A DNA stretch of 11,654 nucleotides from Actinomycetota bacterium (GTDB lineage: Bacteria > Actinomycetota > Actinomycetes > Propionibacteriales > Nocardioidaceae). The notes under the pieces are model-generated. The model was not told the origin of the DNA, did no database searches, and saw nothing but the letters and a program-made list of their open reading frames with translations. Shown piece by piece: positions 1-6,797 of this stretch. Position 1 is the stretch's first letter; every line of letters starts with the position of its first letter. Where the stretch lies: assembly GCA_009702305.1 (NCBI GenBank), contig WLIH01000028.1, positions 1 through 11,654 on the forward strand. Direction: 5' to 3'. Position numbers and translations under genes: made by a program.

Positions 1-1408
1 GCAGTCCCGTGACCAGCGCCTTCCAGGTGTCGGCGTTGACCACGCCGGTCACGGGCAGATCCACCTTCGACTGCCAGGAGGTCAGTGCCCGCTCGGTGCC
101 GGCGTTGAAGACGCCGGTCACGACGACCTTCGACTCGGTGGTGGCGGCGTTCAGCGCGCGCTGCACGCGGCGTACGCCGTTGCCGGTGGAGCCGAACTTC
201 AAGACCTCGCGCGGCCCGGTCGCGAGCAGCGACATCCAGGTCGGGCGCCACCAGACGGGGGTGACCTCGATGCCGCGCTTGCGCTGCCACGCGGCGGCGG
301 CCTCCTGCACCGGCTCGTCGTAGGCGCCGTCGACGGGTCCCTTGTAGAGACCGGCCTCCTTGAGCAGGCACTGCAGGGCGCTGACCTGGTCGGGGTCGGG
401 CGTGACCGTCTCGCCCTTGCGCTGGTAGGCCGGCTTGATCGGCTGGTAGTTCGGGAAGTTGACCCGCGTCTCGCCGCAGTGGGCCGGCTCCGGTGTCGCG
501 ACCGAGCCCGCTCCGAGGTCGAGGAAGTTGCTGTCGATGTTGATCCGCACGCCACCCCAGGTCTCGTCGTGGCCGCCCTGGTACTGCTTGACGCGGTTGC
601 CCGGCCGCCACCCGTCCTCGGCGATGTAGGAGGTGCTCGTGTTGGCCACGCCGTCCCAGCGCGCGACCCAGATCCGGTCGGGCAGGTTGAAGCGGCCGGG
701 TCGCTCGACACGCGCCTTGTCGAGCTCGCGGATGCCGGAGCCGGCGCTGGAGTAGACGCCCGCGACGTAGCCGAGCTTGTGCAGCCGCGAGGTCCACCCC
801 GAGAGGAAGGACAGGGCGGACTCGCGGCAGTCGGTGTCGGTGGCGTCGAAGCCCTCGAGGTCGTACCACAGCGTGCTGCCCTCGACGATGCCGAGCGTCT
901 GGGCGTCGATGACGGTGGTCTCCGCCTCGGTGCGGCCCATCTTGACGGCGGCGGTGTAGGTGCCGTCCTTGCCGGGGGCCGACTTGATCCGCACGTCGTC
1001 GTCGTAGCGCGGGAAGCGCGGCTGGCAGGAGGCCTGCGGGCCGAGGGTGATGGGCAGCAGCCGCCACCCGGTCGCGAGCTGGGTGCTGATCCAGTCCGCA
1101 GTGAGGTTGGGCTGGTCGCGGCAGGCGCGGGACTTGCCGGAGATGTAGATGCCGATCGCCGTGAAGGGCGAGTTGCGCCACCAGGTGTCCATGGTCGCCT
1201 GGTCGGGCGTGTGGCACTGATCGAAGCCGTAGCCGGTGAAGTCGCCCGGGGTGACCGGGTTGGCCGCCTTCTCGGCGGTGCGCGTCGCGGCGCTGCGGGC
1301 CGGGTCGGCCACGGAGGCCTCCGGCAGCGCGAACGGCGTCGCGACCAGGGCGCCGAGGACGGTGACGGCGGCGGCTCTGCGGAGCGCGAGCAGGGTCGGG
1401 CGTGCCAT
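1..1408 (-). CDS. Secreted DUF1906 glycoside-hydrolase-like protein with two peptidoglycan-binding repeats (3' end outside window)
   Basis: I translated this on the minus strand from ATG 1408-1406; it stays open for 469 codons to the window edge, so its C-terminus is missing. Residues 1-34 look like a Sec signal peptide (Arg10-Arg11, then an Ala/Val/Leu core). Residues 58-300 match the DUF1906 / Rv2525c-like glycoside-hydrolase-like fold: GYGFDQC (Asp63), WYDLEGFD (Asp183, Glu185) and RINIDSNFLD (Asp292) place acidic residues where GH25-like barrels carry theirs. Residues 340-398 and 402-466 are two PG_binding_1 repeats (CLLKEAGLYKGPVDGAYD; VQRALN...VTGVFNAGTERALTSWQ). The likely role is a cell-wall-associated, exported protein acting on or binding peptidoglycan; enzymatic activity of DUF1906 proteins is not firmly established. 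A GGAG lies about 10 nt before the start. It is divergent from purL with no evident functional link. Confidence 0.9.
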   Translation of the reverse strand, partial: MARPTLLALRRAAAVTVLGALVATPFALPEASVADPARSAATRTAEKAANPVTPGDFTGYGFDQCHTPDQATMDTWWRNSPFTAIGIYISGKSRACRDQPNLTADWISTQLATGWRLLPITLGPQASCQPRFPRYDDDVRIKSAPGKDGTYTAAVKMGRTEAETTVIDAQTLGIVEGSTLWYDLEGFDATDTDCRESALSFLSGWTSRLHKLGYVAGVYSSAGSGIRELDKARVERPGRFNLPDRIWVARWDGVANTSTSYIAEDGWRPGNRVKQYQGGHDETWGGVRINIDSNFLDLGAGSVATPEPAHCGETRVNFPNYQPIKPAYQRKGETVTPDPDQVSALQCLLKEAGLYKGPVDGAYDEPVQEAAAAWQRKRGIEVTPVWWRPTWMSLLATGPREVLKFGSTGNGVRRVQRALNAATTESKVVVTGVFNAGTERALTSWQSKVDLPVTGVVNADTWKALVTGL

Positions 1409-1452
1409 TGTCAGCGTGCTCCAGACGTGCAGGGAAGGGGAGGCGTCGCCTC

Positions 1453-1458
1453 ACTCTA
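1453..1458 (-). promoter_or_regulatory. Possible -10 box of the DUF1906 gene
   Basis: On the minus strand this reads TAGAGT, fitting TANNNT, and would give a leader of roughly 35-40 nt that includes the GGAG site. No convincing -35 hexamer is visible. A 13-bp palindrome, GAGGCG-T-CGCCTC (1440-1452), lies directly downstream, where the transcript would start. Confidence 0.3.
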
Positions 1459-1499
1459 ACCTCACACGTCACTCCCGTAACGCAGATCCGCGACCCCGT

Positions 1500-1568
1500 C
1501 GGGATAGTCCGTCACGAAATGGCTCTCCCTCTCGCTCGCCGACGACCATTTCGTGACGGACTATCCCG
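1500..1568. repeat. Perfect 23-bp inverted repeat with a 23-nt spacer
   Basis: Bases 1500-1522 (beginning CGGGATAGTCCGTCACG) are the exact reverse complement of 1546-1568; bases 1523-1545 form a pyrimidine-rich spacer. The arms are much richer in A/T than the surrounding DNA. The repeat lies between two divergent genes, upstream of both predicted promoters, so it is not at any gene's 3' end and is not an ordinary terminator. It has the form of a REP/MITE-like palindromic element. No flanking target-site duplication is obvious. I cannot test copy number elsewhere in the genome. Confidence 0.85.
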
Positions 1569-1613
1569 GGTGCACGTGCGCACCGCTCCTGGAGGTCGTG
1601 GCCGACGGCCTGC

Positions 1614-1649
1614 TCCGCTGAGCGGACGGGCGTCGCGCACCGGTAGATT
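1614..1649 (+). promoter_or_regulatory. purL promoter: TAGATT -10, leaderless start, 13-bp palindrome at -35
   Basis: The -10 hexamer TAGATT (1644-1649) ends 6 nt before the GTG at 1656, so transcription should begin at or very near the start codon. There is no Shine-Dalgarno sequence. The -35 position is occupied by the palindrome TCCGCTGAGCGGA (1614-1626), separated from the -10 by 17 nt. This could be an operator overlapping the -35 element; the binding protein is unknown. Confidence 0.65.
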
Positions 1650-1655
1650 GGCCCC

Positions 1656-3929
1656 GTGCCTGAGACGTCCTCGCCGACCGTGAAGTCCACCCTCGACACC
1701 GTCGCCGTCGCCGCGCAGGACCCGAGCCGCGAGCAGCCGTGGGCCGACCTCGGTCTCAAGGCCGACGAGTACGCCGAGATCCGCCAGATCCTGGGTCGCC
1801 GCCCCACCTCGAGCGAGCTGGCGATGTACTCCGTCATGTGGAGCGAGCACTGCTCCTACAAGTCCTCCAAGGTGCACCTCAAGCAGTTCTCGGAGATCCC
1901 TCAGGAGACCCCGATCGGCGCGATGCTCGCCGGCATCGGCGAGAACGCCGGCGTCATCGACATCGGCCAGGGCTACGCCGTGACGTTCAAGGTCGAGTCG
2001 CACAACCACCCGTCGTACGTCGAGCCCTACCAGGGCGCCGCGACCGGCGTCGGCGGCATCGTGCGCGACATCCTCGCCATGGGGGCGCGCCCCGTCGCCG
2101 TCATGGACCCGCTGCGCTTCGGTCCGCTGGACGCCCCCGACACCCAGCGCGTGCTGCCGGGGATCGTGGCCGGGGTCGGCGGCTACGGCAACTGCCTCGG
2201 TCTGCCCAACATCGGCGGCGAGGCCGTCTTCGACGAGACCTACCTCGGCAATCCGCTCGTCAACGCGCTGTGCGTCGGCGTGCTCAAGCACGAGGACCTG
2301 CACCTGGCCAAGGCCAGCGGTGTCGGCAACCAGGTGATCCTCTACGGCGCGCGCACCGGCGGCGACGGCATCGGCGGGGTCTCGGTGCTGGCGAGCGAGA
2401 CCTTCGACGCCGACGGTCCGGCCAAGCGCCCCAGCGTGCAGGTCGGCGACCCGTTCATGGAGAAGCTGCTCATCGAGTGCACGCTCGAGATCTTCGCCGC
2501 CGGGCTCGTGGCCGGCATCCAGGACCTCGGTGGCGCCGGCCTGTCGTGCGCCACCTCCGAGCTGGCCAGCGCCGGCGACGGCGGCATGCACGTCGAGCTC
2601 GACCGAGTGCCGCTGCGCGACTCGACGCTCGCGCCGGAGGAGATCCTGATGAGCGAGAGCCAGGAGCGGATGATGGCGGTCGTCGAGCCCGACGACGTCG
2701 CGGCGTTCATGGCGATCTGCGCGAAGTGGGATGTCGAGGCGGTCGTGATCGGCGAGGTCACCGAGACCGGCCGGCTGCACATCGACTGGCACGGCGAGCG
2801 GGTCGTCGACGTGCCGCCGCGCTCGGTCGCGCACGACGGGCCGACGTACCACCGCCCGTTCGCCCGCCCGTCCTGGCAGGACGCGCTGCAGGCCGACGGC
2901 GCCGAGGCGCTGCCGCGGCCGACCGGTGGTGAGGAGCTCAAGGAGACGCTGCTGCGCCTGGTCGCCTCGCCGAACCTGTGCGACAAGTCCTGGATCACCG
3001 ACCAGTACGACCGCTACGTGCGCGGCAACACGGTGCTCGCCCAGCCCAGCGACAGCGGCATGATCCGCGTCGACGAGTCGACCAACCTCGGCGTCGCCGT
3101 CTCGACCGACTGCAACGGCCGCTTCGCCAAGCTCGACCCGTACGCCGGCGCGCAGCTCGCCCTGGCCGAGTCCTACCGCAACGTCGCGACCGGCGGCGCG
3201 ACGCCGCTCGCGATCTCCGACTGCCTCAACTTCGGCTCGCCCGAGGACCCCGACGTGATGTGGCAGTTCGCCGAGGCGTGCCGGGGGCTCAAGGACGGCT
3301 GCCTGGAGCTCGGCATCCCGGTCACCGGCGGCAACGTCAGCCTCTACAACCAGACCGGCGAGACGGCGATCCTGCCGACCCCGGTCGTGGCGGTGCTCGG
3401 TGTCATCGACGACGTCACCCGCCGCACCCCCAGCGCCTTCGAGGCCGCGGGCGAGACCGTGCTGCTGCTCGGCGAGACGCGCGAGGAGCTCTCGGGCTCG
3501 GAGTGGGCGCACGTCGTCCACGGCCACCTCGGCGGCCTGCCGCCACGGGTCGACCTGGCCGCAGAGAAGTCGCTGGCCGAGCTGCTGCGCGAGGCGGTCG
3601 GACTGATCACCTCCGCCCACGACGTCTCCGACGGCGGGCTGGCTCAGACCCTGGTCGAGTCGGCGCTCAAGCACCACATCGGGGTGACGGTCTCGCTGCC
3701 CGACGACGCGTTCGTCGCGCTCTTCGCCGAGTCGGCCGGTCGCGTCGTGGTGACCGTGCCGAGCGGTGACGTCGAGCGGCTGAGCGCGCTGGCCGCGCGG
3801 CACGGGGTCCCGGTGAGCGAGCTCGGCACCACCGGTGGCGACTCGTTCGTCGTCGAGGGCCACTTCGAGGCGGCGCTGCTCGAGCTGCGCTCGGCGTGGA
3901 TGGCGACGCTGCCGGCCGCGCTTGCCTGA
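1656..3929 (+). CDS. purL: Phosphoribosylformylglycinamidine synthase subunit PurL
   Basis: PurL is the large subunit of FGAM synthase, which makes formylglycinamidine ribonucleotide from FGAR, ATP and glutamine-derived ammonia in de novo purine synthesis, in the cytoplasm. The 757-aa length fits the small bacterial form that works with separate PurS and PurQ. Visible signatures are [11 protein letters not shown] (61-71, conserved His65), [10 protein letters not shown] (111-120) followed by the glycine-rich [24 protein letters not shown] in the middle, and a second AIRS-type half with [24 protein letters not shown] and [19 protein letters not shown]. The GTG start is set by the leaderless promoter just upstream. 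The stop overlaps the start of the next gene. purS and purQ are not in this window. No damage to any motif is seen. Confidence 0.98.
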   Translation: MPETSSPTVKSTLDTVAVAAQDPSREQPWADLGLKADEYAEIRQILGRRPTSSELAMYSVMWSEHCSYKSSKVHLKQFSEIPQETPIGAMLAGIGENAGVIDIGQGYAVTFKVESHNHPSYVEPYQGAATGVGGIVRDILAMGARPVAVMDPLRFGPLDAPDTQRVLPGIVAGVGGYGNCLGLPNIGGEAVFDETYLGNPLVNALCVGVLKHEDLHLAKASGVGNQVILYGARTGGDGIGGVSVLASETFDADGPAKRPSVQVGDPFMEKLLIECTLEIFAAGLVAGIQDLGGAGLSCATSELASAGDGGMHVELDRVPLRDSTLAPEEILMSESQERMMAVVEPDDVAAFMAICAKWDVEAVVIGEVTETGRLHIDWHGERVVDVPPRSVAHDGPTYHRPFARPSWQDALQADGAEALPRPTGGEELKETLLRLVASPNLCDKSWITDQYDRYVRGNTVLAQPSDSGMIRVDESTNLGVAVSTDCNGRFAKLDPYAGAQLALAESYRNVATGGATPLAISDCLNFGSPEDPDVMWQFAEACRGLKDGCLELGIPVTGGNVSLYNQTGETAILPTPVVAVLGVIDDVTRRTPSAFEAAGETVLLLGETREELSGSEWAHVVHGHLGGLPPRVDLAAEKSLAELLREAVGLITSAHDVSDGGLAQTLVESALKHHIGVTVSLPDDAFVALFAESAGRVVVTVPSGDVERLSALAARHGVPVSELGTTGGDSFVVEGHFEAALLELRSAWMATLPAALA

Positions 3930-4344
3930 CGACCTGGTCGTCTCGCCGACCCTGGTGGTGCCGGGGTCGGACCTGAGCGAGCGGTTCAGCCGCTCGTCGG
4001 GACCGGGCGGGCAGGGCGTCAACACGGCCGACTCCCGCGTCGAGCTGTCCTACGACGTCGCCTCGGCCACGCTGCCCGACGCGGTGCGCGCCCGGTTGCT
4101 GGAGCGGCTCGGAGCCAGGTTGGTCGACGGCGTGCTCACGATCGCGGCCTCCGAGCACCGCACCCAGCTGGCCAACCGCAAGGCGGCCCGGGAGCGGCTG
4201 GCGGCGCTGCTGGCCGCTGCCGCGTCGCCGCCTCCTGCGCCCCGGCGGGCGACGCGACCGACCCGCGGCTCGAAGGAGCGGCGCATCGCCGCGAAGAAGC
4301 GTCGCTCCGAGACCAAGCGCAACCGGCAGGGTGGCTACGAATGA
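3922..4344 (+). CDS. arfB: ArfB-type alternative ribosome-rescue factor (peptidyl-tRNA hydrolase, RF1/2 GGQ family)
   Basis: This protein releases the nascent chain from ribosomes stalled without a stop codon: the GGQ loop hydrolyses peptidyl-tRNA while a basic C-terminal tail enters the empty mRNA channel. [20 protein letters not shown] places GGQ at residues 29-31. The tail ends [20 protein letters not shown], rich in Lys/Arg as in E. coli ArfB (YaeJ), with a Pro/Ala linker before it. I chose TTG 3922, which overlaps the purL stop by 8 nt: it gives 140 aa, the same as E. coli ArfB, and keeps the N-terminal strand [16 protein letters not shown] 3955 or 3958 would cut into that strand. The overlap implies translational coupling to purL. 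The catalytic loop looks intact. Confidence 0.9.
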   Translation: MPDDLVVSPTLVVPGSDLSERFSRSSGPGGQGVNTADSRVELSYDVASATLPDAVRARLLERLGARLVDGVLTIAASEHRTQLANRKAARERLAALLAAAASPPPAPRRATRPTRGSKERRIAAKKRRSETKRNRQGGYE

Positions 4345-5177
4345 CCCGCATGCGCCCCCTCCGTCGTCGTACCGTCCTGGCAGTGCCCGCCCTCGGGTTG
4401 GCCCTGCCCCTGCTGACCGCCTGCTCCGAGGAGTCCGGTTTGTCCCCCGTCGAGGTCGACCCCACCCAGCCCGTCGAGGGGCGGATCAGCTACGGCTCCG
4501 ACCCGAGCCAGTTCGCCGACCTCTACCTACCCGACGCAGCCCCGGTCGCCGTCGCGGTCGTCGTGCACGGTGGCTTCTGGCAGGCGCAGTACGGCCTCGA
4601 GTACGGCGCGCCCCTCGCGGAGTCGCTCAAGGCCCACGGCTGGGCGGCGTGGAACATCGAGTACCGCCGGGTCGGCAACGGCGGCGGCGTGCCGGCGACG
4701 CTCGACGACGTGCGGGCCGCGATCGACAAGCTGGCCGATCTCGGCCTCGACCTCACCACGGTCGTCGGCATCGGTCACTCCGCCGGTGGCCACCTGGTGA
4801 CCTGGGCGGCCTCGGGCGGCGGCCTGACCCACGTCATCGACCAGGCCGGTGTGGTCGACCTGATCACGGCCTACGACGAGGGGCTCGGCGGGGGCGCGGT
4901 CGAGGCGTTCCTCGGCCATCCCCCGACCGCGGCGGATGCCGCCGTCGACCCGATCCAGCAGGTGCCGCTCGACGTGCCGATCTGGTGCGTGCACGCCAGC
5001 GGCGACACGATCGTCCCGCCGTCGCAGTCGGAGGCCTACGTCGAGGCCGCCACCGCCGCCGGCGCCACCGCCGAGCTGGTGCGCGTCGACGGCGACCACT
5101 TCGCCGTCATCGACCCCGACTCCTCTGCCTGGGCGCGCACCCTCGAGATCCTGGACTCGATCGCCCCGGCGGGCTGA
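4341..5177 (+). CDS. Alpha/beta-hydrolase lipoprotein, kynurenine-formamidase/esterase-like
   Basis: The ATG overlaps the arfB stop (ATGA), so it is the third gene of the purL unit. The N-terminus has basic residues RRR (8-10), a hydrophobic core and a lipobox LTAC with Cys28; RRTVL (9-13) also resembles a twin-arginine motif, so export could be by Tat or Sec. It is probably anchored to the outer face of the membrane. The hydrolase fold is clear: HGGFW (76-80) for the oxyanion hole, GHSAG (145-149) with nucleophile Ser147, SGDTIVP with Asp222, and GDHF with His253, forming a complete triad. HGGFW plus GHSAGGHL resembles kynurenine formamidases and BD-FAE-type esterases, but those are usually cytoplasmic, so the substrate is unknown. 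The link with purL looks positional rather than metabolic. Confidence 0.88.
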   Translation: MTRMRPLRRRTVLAVPALGLALPLLTACSEESGLSPVEVDPTQPVEGRISYGSDPSQFADLYLPDAAPVAVAVVVHGGFWQAQYGLEYGAPLAESLKAHGWAAWNIEYRRVGNGGGVPATLDDVRAAIDKLADLGLDLTTVVGIGHSAGGHLVTWAASGGGLTHVIDQAGVVDLITAYDEGLGGGAVEAFLGHPPTAADAAVDPIQQVPLDVPIWCVHASGDTIVPPSQSEAYVEAATAAGATAELVRVDGDHFAVIDPDSSAWARTLEILDSIAPAG

Positions 5178-5191
5178 CCTGCTCGCCGGTC

Positions 5192-5902
5192 CTACTCCGG
5201 CAGGGCCTCGATCTTCTGCCAGATCTTGCGCGACATGCCGGTCGTGAGGGTCTCGAGGTCGCCGACGGAGTCGAGGACCACGGGGTCCTGCGAGGTCTCG
5301 GCGCACAGTGCGGCGGCCTTGCCGACCAGGCTGAGCAGCTCGGAGCAGTAGTCGAGGTAGCGCTCCATCTGGTCGCGGTCCAGGTCGTTGTCCGGGCTGA
5401 CGGCGGTGGCCCGGAAGCGCTCGCGCAGCCGCTCGGGGTCCTTGGTCAGCTGGTGCATGTCGATGACGTGGGCGAGCGAGCGCAGGCGGTGCAGCACCTG
5501 CAGGATCGAGCGCCGCTGCAGCCGCTCCGGCACCGACCACAGGAAGAAGACGGCGATCGCGACGAAGACCACGTCGTTGACCGCCGACTCGAGCAGCGGC
5601 AGCCAGTCCAGCGAGCTGTCCGGGCCCCGGTCGGAGGCCGCGTCGCGGGCGGCGAGGGCGAGCAGGGCGACCGCTGCCAGCACGACGAGGCCGGTGGCCG
5701 CCCGCGCGACGCCCCTGGCCCGGCGTACGGCGACGGCGGTGTCGGTCGTGAGCTGGTCGACCGTAGCCACGAGCGCCGTGAGGTGCTCGGCCACCCGGGT
5801 CAGTCCACGTCCGGGGAAGCGCGCCTCGATCCGGGCGCTGAGGGCAGTCACGGTCGCGGCGACCTCGTCGGCGGCCAGGCGGTCGAGGGCGGACGGGCGC
5901 AT
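5192..5902 (-). CDS. Unrecognised protein with two predicted membrane segments and a DMHQLTKDPE motif
   Basis: 236 aa; I do not know a function. An N-terminal soluble part (1-65) with amphipathic-looking helices is followed by a membrane segment (about 68-86, ATGLVVLAAVALLALAA), a short acidic loop, a second segment (about 106-124, VVFVAIAVFFLW) and a cytoplasmic-looking C-terminal half. That half begins with basic residues (RLQRR) and contains HVIDMHQLTKDPE (145-157). The motif looks like a family signature: I recall similar strings in conserved hypothetical proteins of other bacteria but cannot verify it. The C-terminus is helical and predicted soluble. The ATG at 5902 is supported by a TACGCT -10 box 6 nt upstream. 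The gene converges with the hydrolase, 14 bp away, and lies downstream of the ABC genes but probably has its own promoter. Confidence 0.82.
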   Translation of the reverse strand: MRPSALDRLAADEVAATVTALSARIEARFPGRGLTRVAEHLTALVATVDQLTTDTAVAVRRARGVARAATGLVVLAAVALLALAARDAASDRGPDSSLDWLPLLESAVNDVVFVAIAVFFLWSVPERLQRRSILQVLHRLRSLAHVIDMHQLTKDPERLRERFRATAVSPDNDLDRDQMERYLDYCSELLSLVGKAAALCAETSQDPVVLDSVGDLETLTTGMSRKIWQKIEALPE

Positions 5903-5908
5903 GGCGGC

Positions 5909-5914
5909 AGCGTA
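5909..5914 (-). promoter_or_regulatory. Leaderless -10 box of the two-membrane-segment protein gene
   Basis: On the minus strand this reads TACGCT (TANNNT), ending 6 nt before the ATG at 5902. There is no Shine-Dalgarno sequence. The hairpin at 5915-5966 ends on the base adjoining this box, so the -35 region lies inside the hairpin-forming sequence. Confidence 0.5.
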
Positions 5915-5966
5915 GGGGTCGTGTGCTCGGCGACGCGCTCAGGCGCGTCCACCGGCACACGACCCC
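5915..5966 (-). terminator. Two-stage hairpin after the ABC operon, likely terminator
   Basis: The outer arms GGGGTCGTGTGC (5915-5926) and GCACACGACCCC (5955-5966) pair perfectly over 12 bp. An inner stem GACGCGC/GCGCGTC (5932-5938 with 5943-5949) closes on a TCAG tetraloop. The hairpin begins 15 nt after the stop codon of the permease gene. No U-tract follows on the minus strand, as is common for actinobacterial terminators, so efficiency is uncertain. Confidence 0.7.
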
Positions 5967-5981
5967 GAGGGCCGCACGTGC

Positions 5982-6797
5982 TCAGCTGGAGGAGCGCATC
6001 GCCCGCAGGCCGACGACCAGGCCCAGCACCGCGACCACCCCGGCGCCGGCCACCCCGGGCAGGAGGGTGTCGAGGGCGAACGAGCCGTTGAAGAGCGCCC
6101 GCTCGGCGTCGACGACGTACGCCAACGGGTTCAGGTCGGCGAGGAAGGACAGCCAGCCGGGAGCGCCGTCGAGCGGCAGCAGCACCCCGGCGAGCAGCAG
6201 CACCGGGAAGATCAGCGTCTGCTGGATGGTCCAGAAGAGCCAGTCCTGGTCCTTGCTGGCCAGGGCCAGCGCGAAGGAGAGCGAGCCGACGCCGACGCTG
6301 AAGACGGCGAGCACGAGAGCGCCGACGAGCACGCCGCCCAGGTGCAGGTCGAAGCTGAACGGCGTGACCACCGCGATGATGATCGCCGCCTGCAGCAGCA
6401 TCGGCACGACCTCCTTGAGGGCGCGCCCGACCAGCAGCGACGACCGGCTCAACGGCGAGACGAGCAGCCGCTCGTGGGAGCCGGTGACCATCTCTCCCAT
6501 CAGGTTGGAGCCGGTCATCGACGCGCCCATCAGGGCCGTCATCGCGACGATGCCGGGCACGAACCACTGCAGGGCCGAGCCGGTGCCCACGTCGGGCAGC
6601 AGGGGTGAGAAGAGCGCGAGGAACACCAGCGGCTGGACCATCGCGATGATGACCGTCGCCGGCTCGCGCAGCAGCGGCTTGAGCTCGCGGGTCATCACGT
6701 TCCAGGTGTCGGCCGCGAAGCCGGGTGCGCGGGGGGCGCGCTGGACCGGGGTGGTCGGGGTGGTGACGGGCGTGCCGAGGACGGTGTCGGTGCTCAT
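5982..6797 (-). CDS. ABC-2 type (DrrB-like) transporter permease
   Basis: 271-aa membrane subunit of a daunorubicin-resistance-type exporter. After a Pro/Thr-rich cytoplasmic N-terminus (1-45) there are about six hydrophobic segments: 48-66, 79-95, 126-145, 157-178, 193-209 and 247-264. The loop GEMVTGSHERLLVSPLSRSS (101-120), preceding VGRALKEVVP, is the conserved ABC-2 region thought to contact the ATPase. LLLAGVLLPLDGAPGWL and DLNPLAYVVDAERALF near the C-terminus are also typical of DrrB-like permeases. The start overlaps the ATPase stop (ATGA), so the two subunits are translationally coupled and should assemble as a dimer of each. The substrate cannot be read from sequence; relatives export drugs, lipids or polysaccharides. 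Confidence 0.93.
   Translation of the reverse strand: MSTDTVLGTPVTTPTTPVQRAPRAPGFAADTWNVMTRELKPLLREPATVIIAMVQPLVFLALFSPLLPDVGTGSALQWFVPGIVAMTALMGASMTGSNLMGEMVTGSHERLLVSPLSRSSLLVGRALKEVVPMLLQAAIIIAVVTPFSFDLHLGGVLVGALVLAVFSVGVGSLSFALALASKDQDWLFWTIQQTLIFPVLLLAGVLLPLDGAPGWLSFLADLNPLAYVVDAERALFNGSFALDTLLPGVAGAGVVAVLGLVVGLRAMRSSS

Noticed and set aside
479..1459. Plus-strand open frame of 326 codons
   Set aside because: It is antisense to the DUF1906 gene, which has a signal peptide and recognisable domains; the plus translation is compositionally biased with no domain.
1402..1837. Short open frames crossing the 23-bp inverted repeat (plus and minus)
   Set aside because: Their ATGs come from the ATGG/CCAT ends of the palindrome arms, they lack ribosome sites and run into divergent promoters or purL; not credible genes.
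3835..3921. A longer arfB beginning at 3835
   Set aside because: The extra N-terminus is the out-of-frame reading of purL and has no counterpart in the family; TTG 3922 gives the standard length.
1512..4025. An 837-codon open frame on the minus strand opposite purL
   Set aside because: It is a shadow of the G/C-biased third positions of purL: the translation is low-complexity Arg/Gly/Ala/Val/Asp, while the plus strand encodes an unmistakable PurL.
5185..5201. Small hairpin GCCGG/CCGGC between the convergent hydrolase and membrane-protein genes as a bidirectional terminator
   Set aside because: Only 5 bp, overlaps a stop codon and has no U-tract on either side; expected often by chance in this DNA.
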